Shown piece after piece: positions 17,644 to 26,883 of a stretch of 44,855 nucleotides of DNA. Position numbers and translations under genes: made by a program. Below the pieces are notes generated by a model. It was not told the origin of the DNA. It saw only the letters and a program-made list of their open reading frames with translations, and did not search any database. Every line of letters starts with the position of its first letter. The first letter of the stretch is position 1. Source of the stretch: CAYRML01 sp964425485 (lineage in GTDB: Bacteria; Bacillota; Dehalobacteriia; UBA4068); the NCBI GenBank assembly GCA_964425485.1, contig CAYRML010000002.1, positions 1 to 44,855 on the forward strand, in the 5' to 3' direction.

Positions 17644-19005
17644 TTATTTTCCCGCCAGAACCAGATCCTTAAACACTTTGCCTCTCACTTCAAAATTCTT
17701 AAACATATCCCAACTGGCGCAAGCCGGGGACAGCATAACGATATTGCCGGCCTTAGCCTGGGCTTGGGCCTTAAAAAAGGCCTCCTCAAAACTGTCGCAC
17801 AGGATAAAATCCTGATCGCCAAAGCCGGCCGCCCGGGCCGCCGCCGCCAATTCCTCTTTGGCCTCGCCCAAAAAAGAGAAAAAGACCACACGCCCCTTGG
17901 CCGTTTGCATGAGGGCGGAAAAATCATTGCCCTTATTGCGGCCGCCAGCCACAAGGATGATGGGCCGCTCATAGGCCAAAAGGGCCTTGATCGTGGAATC
18001 AGGATTGGTGCCCTTGGAATCATTGATATAGAGCACGCCGTCGATCTCGGCCACGCTTTCCAGCCGATGCTCCACGCCGCGGAAGGCGCGCAGACTGGCA
18101 GCGATGGCCGGCGGCTCGATGCCGAAGACAAAGGCCGCGGCGGCTGCCGCCAGGGCATTCTCCAGATTATGACCGCCTTTTATGTATATGTCTTCAGCGG
18201 GCAAAAGATTTATCTTTTTCTCGCCCAAAGCCATGACAATTTGCCCATTTTGGCAAAAAACGCCTTCTGCAAGCTGGTTTTGGCGGCTGAAATAAATGAC
18301 TTTACTGTGCAGCCGCCCCCCCACTTGGCGTACGGCCTCATCGTCATAATTAAGTATAGCAAAATCGCTTTGGCTTTGATTTTGGAATATCTTTTCTTTG
18401 GCCGCCAGATAGCCGGCCATGTCGCCATGCCGATCCAGATGATCGGGCGCAAGGTTCAGGAAAAGCCCCACCTTGGGCGCAAAATATTGGCAGTCTTCCG
18501 CCTGAAAGCTGGAAACTTCGACCACAATGGCGCCTTTATGCCCCTCCACGAGGCCGATCAGCGGTCTGCCAATATTGCCGCCCACCAGCGTATTGATACC
18601 GGCATCGCAGAAGATTTTATAGACTAGCTCCGTGGTTGTGGTCTTGCCATTGGTGCCGGTAATAGCCACAAAGGGAGCTTTAGCAAAGCGATAGGCCAGC
18701 TCCAAATCGCCGATGATAGGCAGGCCGCTGGCATGTAAAAGCCTCATCAGCGGCGTGGTATGGGGCACGCCGGGGCTTTTAACGGCCAGCTGCCAATCGA
18801 CGGCCTGGGGCAGGGAGTCATTTAAGAGCAGGCTTAGGCCCTGATCTGCCAGCGCCAAAAGCTCCGGCGCCAGCTCGGCGTCACTTTTACTGTCGGCCAG
18901 CGTCACCTGCGCTCCCTTATCTAGTAAAAAGCGGCATACCGCCTGCCCACTGACGCCGCCGCCTATGACTATAACCTTTTTATCTTGTAATTGCAAAGCC
19001 AGCAT
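17644..19005 (-). CDS. murD: UDP-N-acetylmuramoyl-L-alanine--D-glutamate ligase
   Basis: MurD adds D-Glu to UDP-MurNAc-L-Ala. The 453 residues show the N-terminal VIVIGGGVSGQA domain, the ATP P-loop TGTNGKTTTTELV, the central LNLAPDHLDRHGDMAGY, and the C-terminal YINDSKGTNPDSTIKAL typical of MurD. The ATG follows AAGGAGATATT. It lies between mraY (35 bases upstream) and ftsW. Confidence 0.97.
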   Translation of the reverse strand: MLALQLQDKKVIVIGGGVSGQAVCRFLLDKGAQVTLADSKSDAELAPELLALADQGLSLLLNDSLPQAVDWQLAVKSPGVPHTTPLMRLLHASGLPIIGDLELAYRFAKAPFVAITGTNGKTTTTELVYKIFCDAGINTLVGGNIGRPLIGLVEGHKGAIVVEVSSFQAEDCQYFAPKVGLFLNLAPDHLDRHGDMAGYLAAKEKIFQNQSQSDFAILNYDDEAVRQVGGRLHSKVIYFSRQNQLAEGVFCQNGQIVMALGEKKINLLPAEDIYIKGGHNLENALAAAAAAFVFGIEPPAIAASLRAFRGVEHRLESVAEIDGVLYINDSKGTNPDSTIKALLAYERPIILVAGGRNKGNDFSALMQTAKGRVVFFSFLGEAKEELAAAARAAGFGDQDFILCDSFEEAFFKAQAQAKAGNIVMLSPACASWDMFKNFEVRGKVFKDLVLAGK

Positions 19006-19040
19006 AATATCTCCTTATAGATAGAGCTTGTCCTCCTCGT

Positions 19041-20024
19041 TCAGATTGACAACAGCAGCAAAGTTAAAGCCGTAAAAATAGCGGAAAAAAGGCAAAACAC
19101 CCTGACCACCTTGGTTTCCGGCCAGCCCTTCATCTCAAAATGATGATGCAGCGGGCTCATCTTAAAGATTCGCTTGCCTGTTAGCTTAAAGCTTATGACC
19201 TGCAAAGCCACGGAAATGGCCTCCACCAGATAGACGCCGCCCAAAAGCAAAAGGATAAATTCGGTTTTCGTTAAAACCGCCAGCGCTACCACAGCGCCGC
19301 CCAAGGCCAAAGAGCCGGTATCGCCCATAAAGATCTTGGCCGGATGATGGTTATAAAAAAGAAAGCCCAGGCAACAGCCAACCAAAGCCATGGAGCCGAC
19401 CGCCAGATCCTGATAATTGGCCGTGGCCAGAGGCGGATTTTGCATGGCCACCATGGTGATGAGGGCAAAGCCCAAAAAGACGAAAAAGGAAACGCCGGCC
19501 GCCAGCCCGTCCAAGCCATCGGTAAGATTGACGGCATTGACCATGCCCACCAAAAAGACGGCCATCAGCACATAATAGAACCAACCCAGATCGATACTGA
19601 GATCGGTGGCCGGAATAATGATCTCGGTGCCTCTGCCCAGTACCTGGCCGGCCAAAAGCAAAAAGATCACGATCACGGCAAATTGCAGCACCAGTTTTTG
19701 TTTAGCACGCAGTCCCAAGGAGCGTTTGAATCCGACTTTTAGCATATCATCGGCAAAACCGATGAGTCCAAAGCCCACAAAAGAGAAAAGGATCAGCCAG
19801 GATGATGGCGACCCATCCCCCAACAGCAGTAGCGGGATGATGAAAGCGGGGAAAAAGAGCAATCCTCCCATTGTCGGCGTACCAGCCTTATAAAAATGGG
19901 CTTGCGGCCCGTCATCCCTGATAGTTTGTCCAAATTTCAGCCGCCGCAAAATCGGGATAAAAAGCGGCCCTAAAACAATAACAATGGCCGCGGCCAAAAT
20001 CAAAGCGATATAAAAAGGTGCCAT
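19041..20024 (-). CDS. mraY: Phospho-MurNAc-pentapeptide transferase
   Basis: MraY links UDP-MurNAc-pentapeptide to undecaprenyl phosphate, making lipid I in the membrane. The 327 residues form about ten helices. The family marks are HFYKAGTPTMGGLLFF, GFADDMLKV with the catalytic Asp-Asp pair, NAVNLTDGLDGLAAG, FMGDTGSLALGG, and the C-terminal HHHFEMKGWPETKVV. The ATG follows GAGGTAG. It begins only 26 bases after murE, so murF is absent from its usual place here. Confidence 0.97.
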   Translation of the reverse strand: MAPFYIALILAAAIVIVLGPLFIPILRRLKFGQTIRDDGPQAHFYKAGTPTMGGLLFFPAFIIPLLLLGDGSPSSWLILFSFVGFGLIGFADDMLKVGFKRSLGLRAKQKLVLQFAVIVIFLLLAGQVLGRGTEIIIPATDLSIDLGWFYYVLMAVFLVGMVNAVNLTDGLDGLAAGVSFFVFLGFALITMVAMQNPPLATANYQDLAVGSMALVGCCLGFLFYNHHPAKIFMGDTGSLALGGAVVALAVLTKTEFILLLLGGVYLVEAISVALQVISFKLTGKRIFKMSPLHHHFEMKGWPETKVVRVFCLFSAIFTALTLLLLSI

Positions 20025-20050
20025 TACACTACCTCATTTATAAAGAATTA

Positions 20051-21535
20051 TTATTTTGCGTCTAAAAGTTGATGCAGCAACTCCCTGGCCACTTCTCGAT
20101 CGTCGAAATGCAGTACCTGGCCCATAACCAGCTGATAGTCCTCATGGCCCTTGCCGGCAATCATAATCAGATCGTCTTTGCCTGCCATCTTGATGGCCGC
20201 CTCAATAGCCGCGCGCCGGTTTTCCTCGCACAGATAACGTCCGCCACCTTCCTTAACCCCAACTTCGATCTCATCAATGATGGCAAAGGGATCCTCGGTG
20301 CGCGGATTATCGGAAGTGATGATGGCAAAGTCACTCATCTGGGCTGCGATTTTGCCCATGATGGGACGCTTGGTACGGTCGCGGTCGCCGCCGCAGCCAA
20401 AGACGCAAATCAGATGGCGCGGATTCAGCTCACGTGCCGATGTCAGCACATTCAAAAGTCCGTCCGGCGTATGGGCATAGTCCACCACCACTTTAAAATC
20501 CTGTCCTTCGTCCACCAGCTCGAAACGGCCCGCCACCTGCGGCACTTTGGCCAAATCAGCCGTGATTTGCTGCAAAGGCAGCCCTTCGGTCAAAGCTACC
20601 GCCACGGCCGCCAGGGCATTATAGATATTGAATTTACCAATCAGCGGCACATGCATTTGCCGTTTTTGCCCTTGATAGATAAAAGAAAAGTCCGTGCCGC
20701 CGGCCGTAAAACTAAAGTCGGCTATCTGCAGCGTGGCGCCTTCTTTCATGCCATAAGTCCAGGTCGGCACTTGGGAAGCGGCCAAAAAATATTCAGCTGC
20801 CGGATCGTCGATATTGACAACGGCATATTTGCCAGCTTCGGGCTGGAGCAGGGAAAAGAGCTTGACCTTGCTGTCGCGATAATCCTCCCAGGTCAAATGA
20901 TAATCCAAATGATCCTGAGTCAGGTTAGTAAAAACCGCGCCGTCGAAATCGCAGCAGCAAACCCTGCCCTGCTTTAAGGCATGGGAAGAGACTTCCATGA
21001 TCACATTTTGACAATTTTCCTCCTCCATAATGGCCATCAGCTCGAACAGCTCTAGTGATTCCGGCGTGGTGTGGGAGGAAGGCAAAATTTTGCCGCCCGA
21101 TTGATTGTTGATGGTGCCGATAAGTCCGCATTTGCTGCCGGAACTTTCCAGCAGCCATTTGATGAGCTTGGTGGTAGTGGTTTTGCCATTGGTGCCGGTG
21201 ACGCCGATGAGGCGCAGGCGCAGGTCGGGATGACCGAACCAGCCGGCAGCCAGCAAAGCCAAAGCCCGACGGCTGTTCCTAGCCAAAAGCAGCGGAAAAC
21301 CGGCAGGCAAGCCTGCCACTTCGTGCTCGGCCACGGCGGCGATGGCGCCTCTATCCACAGCCTGCTTAATATAGTCATGTCCGTCAGCCTTCTCGCCGGA
21401 AATAGCGACAAATAAAGAGCCCGGATGCGCCTTACGGGAATCATAACAGATGCCGCTGATTTCCGCGCCGCCGTCAAAGACATTAGGATTGAGCAGAGAA
21501 TCGCCTAAACAGGCTATAAGTTCTCCTAATTTCAT
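20051..21535 (-). CDS. murE: UDP-MurNAc-L-Ala-D-Glu--meso-diaminopimelate ligase
   Basis: MurE adds the third stem-peptide residue. The 494 residues have the N-terminal SGICYDSRKAHPGSLFVAISG domain, the P-loop TGTNGKTTTTKLI, and HTTPESLELFELM. The central VFTNLTQDHLDYH and the C-terminal VVVDYAHTPDGLLNVL follow. The DNPRTEDP motif is the DNPR signature for meso-diaminopimelate rather than lysine, which predicts DAP-type peptidoglycan. The start is MKLGELI with AAGGAGG seven bases upstream; the frame to 21580 is an untranslated extension. The next gene is mraY, not murF. Confidence 0.96.
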   Translation of the reverse strand: MKLGELIACLGDSLLNPNVFDGGAEISGICYDSRKAHPGSLFVAISGEKADGHDYIKQAVDRGAIAAVAEHEVAGLPAGFPLLLARNSRRALALLAAGWFGHPDLRLRLIGVTGTNGKTTTTKLIKWLLESSGSKCGLIGTINNQSGGKILPSSHTTPESLELFELMAIMEEENCQNVIMEVSSHALKQGRVCCCDFDGAVFTNLTQDHLDYHLTWEDYRDSKVKLFSLLQPEAGKYAVVNIDDPAAEYFLAASQVPTWTYGMKEGATLQIADFSFTAGGTDFSFIYQGQKRQMHVPLIGKFNIYNALAAVAVALTEGLPLQQITADLAKVPQVAGRFELVDEGQDFKVVVDYAHTPDGLLNVLTSARELNPRHLICVFGCGGDRDRTKRPIMGKIAAQMSDFAIITSDNPRTEDPFAIIDEIEVGVKEGGGRYLCEENRRAAIEAAIKMAGKDDLIMIAGKGHEDYQLVMGQVLHFDDREVARELLHQLLDAK

Positions 21536-21603
21536 ATAGATTCCTCCTTCGCTATTCCCCCGATTATCGACATATCTCAAACATTGCCTATCAATTTCTG
21601 GTA

Positions 21604-23748
21604 TTAGGGTCCGCTGCTGGCCGTGGTATCTGGCTCGCGGAATTTAACGGAGACAACGGTACCGGCAGCGACTTCCTTGCCGGGTATAGGGTCTTGCTCA
21701 TAAGCCTCGCCGGAAGTACCGGTTGCAGCAATCGAGAGGCCCAGACAGCCCAAAAGTTGTGTGCTCTCACCCAGTCTCATACCCGTCAGATCCGGCACAG
21801 TGATCTTACCGGAGCCGCTGACTTCTCCTAGGCGCAAGACAACCGTAGTCCCGCTTTTCACCGTGGCATTACCGGCCGGTGTCTGTGATTTAACCACGCT
21901 ACCCGAACCGGAGGTTTGCGGCTCCAGCCCTAGCGTTTTTAAAGCCTTAACGGCATTATTGGCATTGACATTGGTAAAATCAGGCAACTCGACTTTTTTA
22001 ACCTGGTTGCTGCCGGAGGAGCCTTTTTCCTGGGAAAATTCGGGCACCACACCCATATAATGCAGCGTATCTTCAACCACTGTCTTAAAGACGGGGGCCG
22101 CCACCTGACCGCCCTGATAGAGATAACCGCTGGGCTCGTCGAGTATAACCAGGCACACAATCTGCGGATCATCCACCGGTGCGATACCGATGAAGGATGC
22201 TACGTATTTGCCGTCTATGTAGCCACCGGCTCCGGCCTTTTGCGCCGTACCGGTCTTGCCGCCCACGCGATAGCCCTCGACATAAGCCTTGCTGGCCGTG
22301 CCTTCGGAAACAACTTTTTCCAGCAGACCGACCAAAGTTTTGGAAGTATCTTCGGATATAACCTGGCGCACTTTCTGCACCTCAAAATCCTGGACAATAT
22401 TACCTTCCTGATCTTTAACCTGATAGACCAGCTGCGGCTTCAGCAGGGTGCCGCCATTGGCCACAGCAGAGACGGCAGTCACCATCTGGATGGGTGTAAC
22501 GGCGATACCTTGGCCGATGGCGATGGTGGCGATATTGATGCGTTTGAGGTTTTCCTCGGCGATCATGATGCCGGAAGCCTCACCCGAGAGATTGATACCG
22601 GAGGTTTTACCATAACCAAAGGCCCTGATATATTTGTAAAAAAGTCCCTTCTCTTTATCTTCGATGCGCAGCCCCACCTGCACAAAACCGGGATTGCAGG
22701 AATTTTGGATGATCTCGGGAAAAGTCTGAAGACCATGAGGGTTATAGCTGCGCCAGCACTTGATGGTCTCGGAGCCAACCTTGGCATAGCCGGGATCATA
22801 AAAGGTGTCTGTTAGTTTGACCACATTTTCCTCCAAAGCCACGGCCGCCGTGATAATCTTAAAGGTGGAACCTGGCTCATAGGAATCGCTGACCAGTATA
22901 TTACGCATATCGGAAGAAGCGTATTGCTGATAATTGTTGGGGTCATAACCGGGTCGGCCGGCCAGAGCCAAAATCTCGCCGGTATTAGGGTTCATTATAA
23001 GGATGGCCGCCTTTTTGGGAGCGCCGTCCGCAGCCATCAGCCGATCCAACTCACGCTCACAGAAATACTGGATGTTTTCGTCGATAGTCAATACGATATC
23101 ATAGCCGTCCTTAGCTGGTGTATATTCGCTTTTGCCCTGCTGTATCTCCTGATTGCGGGCATCATATTCGGCCGTGATGCGGCCGGCCACCCCGGCCAAA
23201 GTACCATTATAGGAATACTCGACGCCCTCCAGCCCATCATTGTCGATGCCGGCAAATCCCAACACATGGCAGGCCAGCATATCTTTAGGATAATAACGCT
23301 GCGTCTCGTTGACGATACTGATACCGTCAAGATCAGCAGCCTCGATTTTTTCCGCCTTGTCGAAATCAGCCTTGCGCTTGATCCAAACAAAAGAGTTTTT
23401 GGAAGTGATCTTTGCCAGCACATCATCATATTTCAAGCCCAAAGTTTGAGATAAAAAAGTGGCAGTTTCTTCAGCATTTCCCGCCTTTTTGACCTCCGTA
23501 GGATTAGCCGCGATGGAGTCTGCGGTCACGCTGATGGCCAATTTGGAACCATTCCTGTCATAGATTGTCCCTCTGTCAGCGGAAACAGCCAAATCCCTAG
23601 TACGAAGCTCTTCTGCTTTTTGCTGCAAGTCACTGCCCTGCACGAACTGCACATATGCCAACTTACCCAACACCAAAAGGAGCATAACCAAGATAACGAC
23701 CAGCACTATGGCGATTTTGCGTCGAGTATTGATCTTAACCGGTGCCAT
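21604..23748 (-). CDS. Class B penicillin-binding protein with two PASTA domains (FtsI/SpoVD type)
   Basis: A division transpeptidase that cross-links septal peptidoglycan with FtsW. The 714 residues have a membrane anchor at about 12-33, then a dimerisation domain beginning SADRGTIYDRNG. The transpeptidase domain has the three catalytic motifs: SxxK as STFK (about 294), SxN as SCN (about 350), and KTGT (about 498). Two PASTA repeats fill about 585-710 (LPDFTNVNANNAVKALKTLG and VPDLTGMRLGESTQLLGCLG). Such repeats occur in SpoVD and in PBP2x-like proteins of Bacillota. The ATG follows AAGGAG. Whether it is the vegetative FtsI/PbpB or SpoVD cannot be settled; only one such gene is in the cluster. 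Confidence 0.93.
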   Translation of the reverse strand: MAPVKINTRRKIAIVLVVILVMLLLVLGKLAYVQFVQGSDLQQKAEELRTRDLAVSADRGTIYDRNGSKLAISVTADSIAANPTEVKKAGNAEETATFLSQTLGLKYDDVLAKITSKNSFVWIKRKADFDKAEKIEAADLDGISIVNETQRYYPKDMLACHVLGFAGIDNDGLEGVEYSYNGTLAGVAGRITAEYDARNQEIQQGKSEYTPAKDGYDIVLTIDENIQYFCERELDRLMAADGAPKKAAILIMNPNTGEILALAGRPGYDPNNYQQYASSDMRNILVSDSYEPGSTFKIITAAVALEENVVKLTDTFYDPGYAKVGSETIKCWRSYNPHGLQTFPEIIQNSCNPGFVQVGLRIEDKEKGLFYKYIRAFGYGKTSGINLSGEASGIMIAEENLKRINIATIAIGQGIAVTPIQMVTAVSAVANGGTLLKPQLVYQVKDQEGNIVQDFEVQKVRQVISEDTSKTLVGLLEKVVSEGTASKAYVEGYRVGGKTGTAQKAGAGGYIDGKYVASFIGIAPVDDPQIVCLVILDEPSGYLYQGGQVAAPVFKTVVEDTLHYMGVVPEFSQEKGSSGSNQVKKVELPDFTNVNANNAVKALKTLGLEPQTSGSGSVVKSQTPAGNATVKSGTTVVLRLGEVSGSGKITVPDLTGMRLGESTQLLGCLGLSIAATGTSGEAYEQDPIPGKEVAAGTVVSVKFREPDTTASSGP

Positions 23749-23826
23749 AAATTACACTCCTTGACAATTATTGCCTCTATTCATCCCAACCCTTCATCAC
23801 AAATAGGATCCTTGGCAGCAAAACTT

Positions 23827-24351
23827 TCAGCCGTCGATCCCCAAAAGGGATGCCAACACATCCAAAAGAGAGCCGCCGGAGCCCGCCTGGTCCGCTACCG
23901 CCGCATCATTGGCTGCCGGCTGGGAGGTAGTAGCAGCGGCTGCCTCGGCGGTAGTCAAACCAGCATTGTAGTCTATATAAATGATATCTGATGATTGCAA
24001 ATTGACCATGCCCAATTGATTAACAGCATATTCTTCGATGCGATTCAAAGAGCTAAGCTGTTCCACTTCCAGCTCCAGCTTTTGCGATTGGCTCTCCATA
24101 GCCGTGATCGCCTCTTTGGTTTTATTGATCTCATAACCGACAGAATTTACCTGGGCCTCGGCCATGACACAGCAAAAAAGCAGGGCCAGCACCACCGCCG
24201 TAATGATGGCAATCAGCTTGCGGTCTTTGTGTAGGACTTGCTGCTTTTTACGCTCTTTGGGCATCACTTGCAAACCAGGATCTTGCTGCTGCCCCTTAGG
24301 TTCCGGCAGGCGTAAAGCGGTGGATGAATTTTGTCTTTTGACTGCTATCAC
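23827..24351 (-). CDS. ftsL: Cell division protein FtsL
   Basis: FtsL is a small bitopic divisome protein that forms a coiled coil with FtsB/DivIC and activates FtsW-PBP. The 174 residues have a basic cytoplasmic tail (about 1-45), one helix (LIAIITAVVLALLFCCVMA), and a heptad-like coil with the end motif RIEEYAVNQLGMVNLQ typical of FtsL. A low-complexity Ala/Thr/Gly tail (about 130-174) follows that most FtsL proteins lack. The start is a GTG nine bases after AAGGAGG; no ATG is better placed. It lies between rsmH and the PBP gene, the normal position. FtsL varies fast, so the name depends partly on position. Confidence 0.85.
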   Translation of the reverse strand: MIAVKRQNSSTALRLPEPKGQQQDPGLQVMPKERKKQQVLHKDRKLIAIITAVVLALLFCCVMAEAQVNSVGYEINKTKEAITAMESQSQKLELEVEQLSSLNRIEEYAVNQLGMVNLQSSDIIYIDYNAGLTTAEAAAATTSQPAANDAAVADQAGSGGSLLDVLASLLGIDG

Positions 24352-24390
24352 TCTATGCGACCTCCTTCACGATTATGCTCTGCTACTCTT

Positions 24391-25332
24391 TTATAATTTT
24401 TCCGCTACACGCAGCTTGGCGCTGCGGGCACGTGGGTTAGCTTCGATTTCCTCATCCGTAGGTATGATAGGTTTACGATTGACCAGTCTCACGCTGGCCT
24501 TATGTCCGCAAATACAGATCGGTGTCTTAGGCGGACAGATGCAATCGGTCGCCAAAAGGCGGAACCTGTCCTTGACGATGCGGTCTTCCAGTGAATGGAA
24601 GGTGATGACGGCCAGCCTGCCACCTGGTGCCAAGGCCGAGGCAGCCGCTTCTATGGCCCGTTCCAGTACGGCCAATTCGTCATTGACAGCGATACGGATA
24701 GCCTGGAATGTGCGCTTGGCCGGATGCTGATCTTTCTCGCGCGCACCCTGCGGAATGGCCGCCTTGACGGCTCGCACCAGCTGAGAGGTGCGCTCTAGCG
24801 GCTCTTGTTTCCTGGCCTCCACGATCATCTGCGCGATCCGCTTGGCCCACTTTTCTTCACCGTATTTATAAATTATCTCCGTCAACTGCGCTGCATCATA
24901 GCTGTTGACCAACTCCCGCGCACTGAAAGGCTGGGAGCGATCCATACGCATATCCAATGGCGCATCCTGCATATAGGAAAAACCTCGTTCCGGCTCGTCC
25001 AGCTGATGAGAGGAAACGCCTATATCCAGCAAAATCCCTTGCGGCGCGCCCCAGCCTACTTCTTGCACAACCTGCTGCAACTGGGCGAAATTAGCTTTGA
25101 CGATGCGTGTACGTTCGGCAAATGATGCTAAAACCAGGCTGCCGGCTGCGATGGCCTCATCATCCTGATCGATGGCGATCAGACGGCCGTCCGGCGCAGA
25201 TGCTGCGAGAATTGCCCTACTATGGCCGGCGCCGCCCATGGTGCCGTCCACATAGAGTCCGCCGCTTCGAGGTGTCAAGGCCTCGATGACTTCTTGCAAG
25301 AGCACTGGCTGATGCCAGAAAGTTCCACTCAT
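24391..25332 (-). CDS. rsmH: 16S rRNA (cytosine-1402-N4)-methyltransferase
   Basis: RsmH (MraW) methylates C1402 in the ribosomal P site using S-adenosylmethionine. The 313 residues begin HQPVLLQEVIEAL, then VDGTMGGAGHS (SAM motif), GILLDIGVSSHQLDEPERGFSY and PLDMRMD. The C-terminal NDELAVLERAIEAA and VITFHSLEDRIVK segments are also present. The ATG follows AGGCGGTGACGGC, eleven bases after the mraZ stop. Confidence 0.97.
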   Translation of the reverse strand: MSGTFWHQPVLLQEVIEALTPRSGGLYVDGTMGGAGHSRAILAASAPDGRLIAIDQDDEAIAAGSLVLASFAERTRIVKANFAQLQQVVQEVGWGAPQGILLDIGVSSHQLDEPERGFSYMQDAPLDMRMDRSQPFSARELVNSYDAAQLTEIIYKYGEEKWAKRIAQMIVEARKQEPLERTSQLVRAVKAAIPQGAREKDQHPAKRTFQAIRIAVNDELAVLERAIEAAASALAPGGRLAVITFHSLEDRIVKDRFRLLATDCICPPKTPICICGHKASVRLVNRKPIIPTDEEIEANPRARSAKLRVAEKL

Positions 25333-25343
25333 GCCGTCACCGC

Positions 25344-25787
25344 CTAAAAAGTGATATCCAGATCAAGATCGGCCAATTTTTCTGCCACTTCTTCATATTG
25401 TTGGCCGGCCTTGTCACTGTATTGCTGCCAGATTTCCTGATCCCAAATTTCTATGCGGCTGGATACGCCGATGATCACGATATCCTTGTCCAACCCCGCA
25501 TACTGACGCAGATTGGCCGGCAAAAGAGCCCGCCCCTGCTTGTCCGCGCTGGTTTCTATCGCTCCGGAAAAAAAGACACGGGCAAAAGACCGGGCGTCGG
25601 CTCTGGTGGAGGAAAGTTTTTGCAAGTTGGCAGCCACCTTTTTCCATTCAGCCATAGGATAAACAAAAAGGCATTTATCCAGGCCTTTGGTCAGCACAAA
25701 ATCACTTCCCAATTCCGCACGGAATCTGGAAGGTATGATGATGCGGCTTTTTTCGTCTATGGAATGTTGATATTCTCCCATGAACAT
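25344..25787 (-). CDS. mraZ: Transcriptional regulator MraZ
   Basis: MraZ is an AbrB-like ring-forming protein that binds repeats at its own promoter and controls the dcw cluster. The 147 residues hold two SpoVT/AbrB-type repeats: MGEYQHSIDEKSRIIIPSRFR and AIETSADKQGRALLPANLR, each with the conserved D-KGR/KSR turn. It is the first gene of the cluster and lies just downstream of three ten-base repeats at 25835-25864 that match the MraZ operator layout. Two ATGs two codons apart are possible (25787 or 25781); the first is used with GAGGTC upstream. Confidence 0.95.
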   Translation of the reverse strand: MFMGEYQHSIDEKSRIIIPSRFRAELGSDFVLTKGLDKCLFVYPMAEWKKVAANLQKLSSTRADARSFARVFFSGAIETSADKQGRALLPANLRQYAGLDKDIVIIGVSSRIEIWDQEIWQQYSDKAGQQYEEVAEKLADLDLDITF

Positions 25788-25834
25788 ATGGCTTGACCTC
25801 TTATTATGAATTGTGTGGTTATAGTTTGTGAAGC

Positions 25835-25864
25835 ATTTTCCACTTTACTCCACTTTACTCCACT
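25835..25864 (-). promoter_or_regulatory. Triple MraZ operator repeats
   Basis: Three head-to-tail ten-base units, AGTGGAGTAA, AGTGGAGTAA and AGTGGAAAAT, lie at 25855-25864, 25845-25854 and 25835-25844. The shared core is AGTGGA at ten-base spacing. Known MraZ operators are direct repeats with a TGGG-like or GTGG core once per helical turn. The first repeat begins four bases after the -10, so bound MraZ would cover the start of transcription. Confidence 0.8.
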
Positions 25865-25867
25865 ATG

Positions 25868-25873
25868 ATTATA
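25868..25873 (-). promoter_or_regulatory. -10 element of the mraZ (dcw cluster) promoter
   Basis: TATAAT at 25868-25873 precedes the MraZ repeats. The -35 is poor (GGAACA at 16-base spacing), suggesting a promoter that may rely on other factors. Confidence 0.55.
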
Positions 25874-26000
25874 TTCTATTCGTTATGCCTGTTCCTTTTC
25901 CTTTTTTTTAAAGTAACTTTTTAAATATTTTTTCATTATTAATGGATAAAAAAACAAACATATACGACAAAAAAGAGGCTGCTGCGGCGGCAAGACACAA

Positions 26001-26030
26001 AAAAAGACCCCGATTCATGATCGGGGTCTT
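26001..26030 (-). terminator. Terminator after the TPR gene, possibly bidirectional
   Basis: An eleven-pair stem AAGACCCCGAT/ATCGGGGTCTT with a short loop is followed by T runs on the minus strand, and by GCTTTTTT on the plus strand. It separates the TPR gene from mraZ. Confidence 0.85.
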
Positions 26031-26056
26031 GCTTTTTTCGGATAAAAAGACGAAAT

Positions 26057-26779
26057 CTATTCGGTTGTGTCTGTAGCTGTCGCGTCTTGGCCTGCTGCAT
26101 CTTGAGCGGCCGCAGCAGCTTCTTGCTCATAGGCTGTCCATTGGGCTATGATATTATCCACGGTAGTGCGGTTAGCATCATCCTGGGGCAGGGATTCTTT
26201 GTATTCGTTAAGAAAAGCCACGGCGGCATCCAGCCCTTCCAGGCCATAGATAACATAAGCATACTGATAATTGATCTCGATATCGCTGGGCGCCAATTTT
26301 AAGGCGCTGACAAAAGCTGCGCGGCTGGGGTCATTTTCGCCGGCGAAGAAGTACATAAGTCCTTGAGAGGCATAAATATCGGCCTTACCCTTATCATTAA
26401 GTTCGGCCGGCGCCGTATCCAAAGAACCCTGATAATATTTAGCGGCTTGGGACGCGGCAGAGGCCATATTGGCCGAGTCATTCAGTTTCAAATAAGCTTC
26501 GGCCAGGGACTTATAGAGTTCAGCCATATTTCTATTTTCCGAGAAGGTCCATTTAGCGCCCTCCGGTTTTGAGGCATCAGTGATAGCTTCTTTCAAAGCA
26601 TCGACCTGGGCCTGAATATTAGCGCCATCGGCGCCGGTGTTCTTCAAAGCGCTGAAATCTGTTTTATTGGCACCCATAAAAGCAAAAGAGGATACCAAAC
26701 CAGCAGCTAAAACAATAACAACAATCAATACCACTTTGCGATGGCGCTTAATACCCCTTCGCATATCTTCCATTGTCAC
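26057..26779 (-). CDS. Membrane-anchored TPR-like protein of unknown function
   Basis: A 240-residue protein with a short basic N terminus, one membrane helix (VVLIVVIVLAAGLVSSFAFMG, about residues 15-35), and an external region with tetratricopeptide-like helical pairs. Examples are NMAELYKSLAEAYLKLND, YASQGLMYFFAGENDPSRAAF and EINYQYAYVIYGLEGLDAAVAF. The tail is Ala/Gln/Asp-rich. The start chosen is a GTG seven bases after GGGAGGGA; upstream TTG and downstream ATG alternatives exist. It has its own promoter and terminator and lies just upstream of the dcw cluster. A scaffolding role in the envelope is plausible, but no specific function can be named. Confidence 0.75.
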   Translation of the reverse strand: MTMEDMRRGIKRHRKVVLIVVIVLAAGLVSSFAFMGANKTDFSALKNTGADGANIQAQVDALKEAITDASKPEGAKWTFSENRNMAELYKSLAEAYLKLNDSANMASAASQAAKYYQGSLDTAPAELNDKGKADIYASQGLMYFFAGENDPSRAAFVSALKLAPSDIEINYQYAYVIYGLEGLDAAVAFLNEYKESLPQDDANRTTVDNIIAQWTAYEQEAAAAAQDAAGQDATATDTTE

Positions 26780-26842
26780 GGATAAGTCCCTCCCAAATTC
26801 TTGTATTACAGTCAATTCCTTGAATTTTGCTATAACATATCA

Positions 26843-26871
26843 ATTATAGCCGAAATCCTGTCCAAAGGCAA
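26843..26871 (-). promoter_or_regulatory. Sigma-A promoter of the TPR gene
   Basis: TTGCCT (26866-26871) and TATAAT (26843-26848) with a 17-base spacer, in the gap after the zinc ribbon gene. Confidence 0.6.
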
Positions 26872-26883
26872 GGGCCTTTTACC

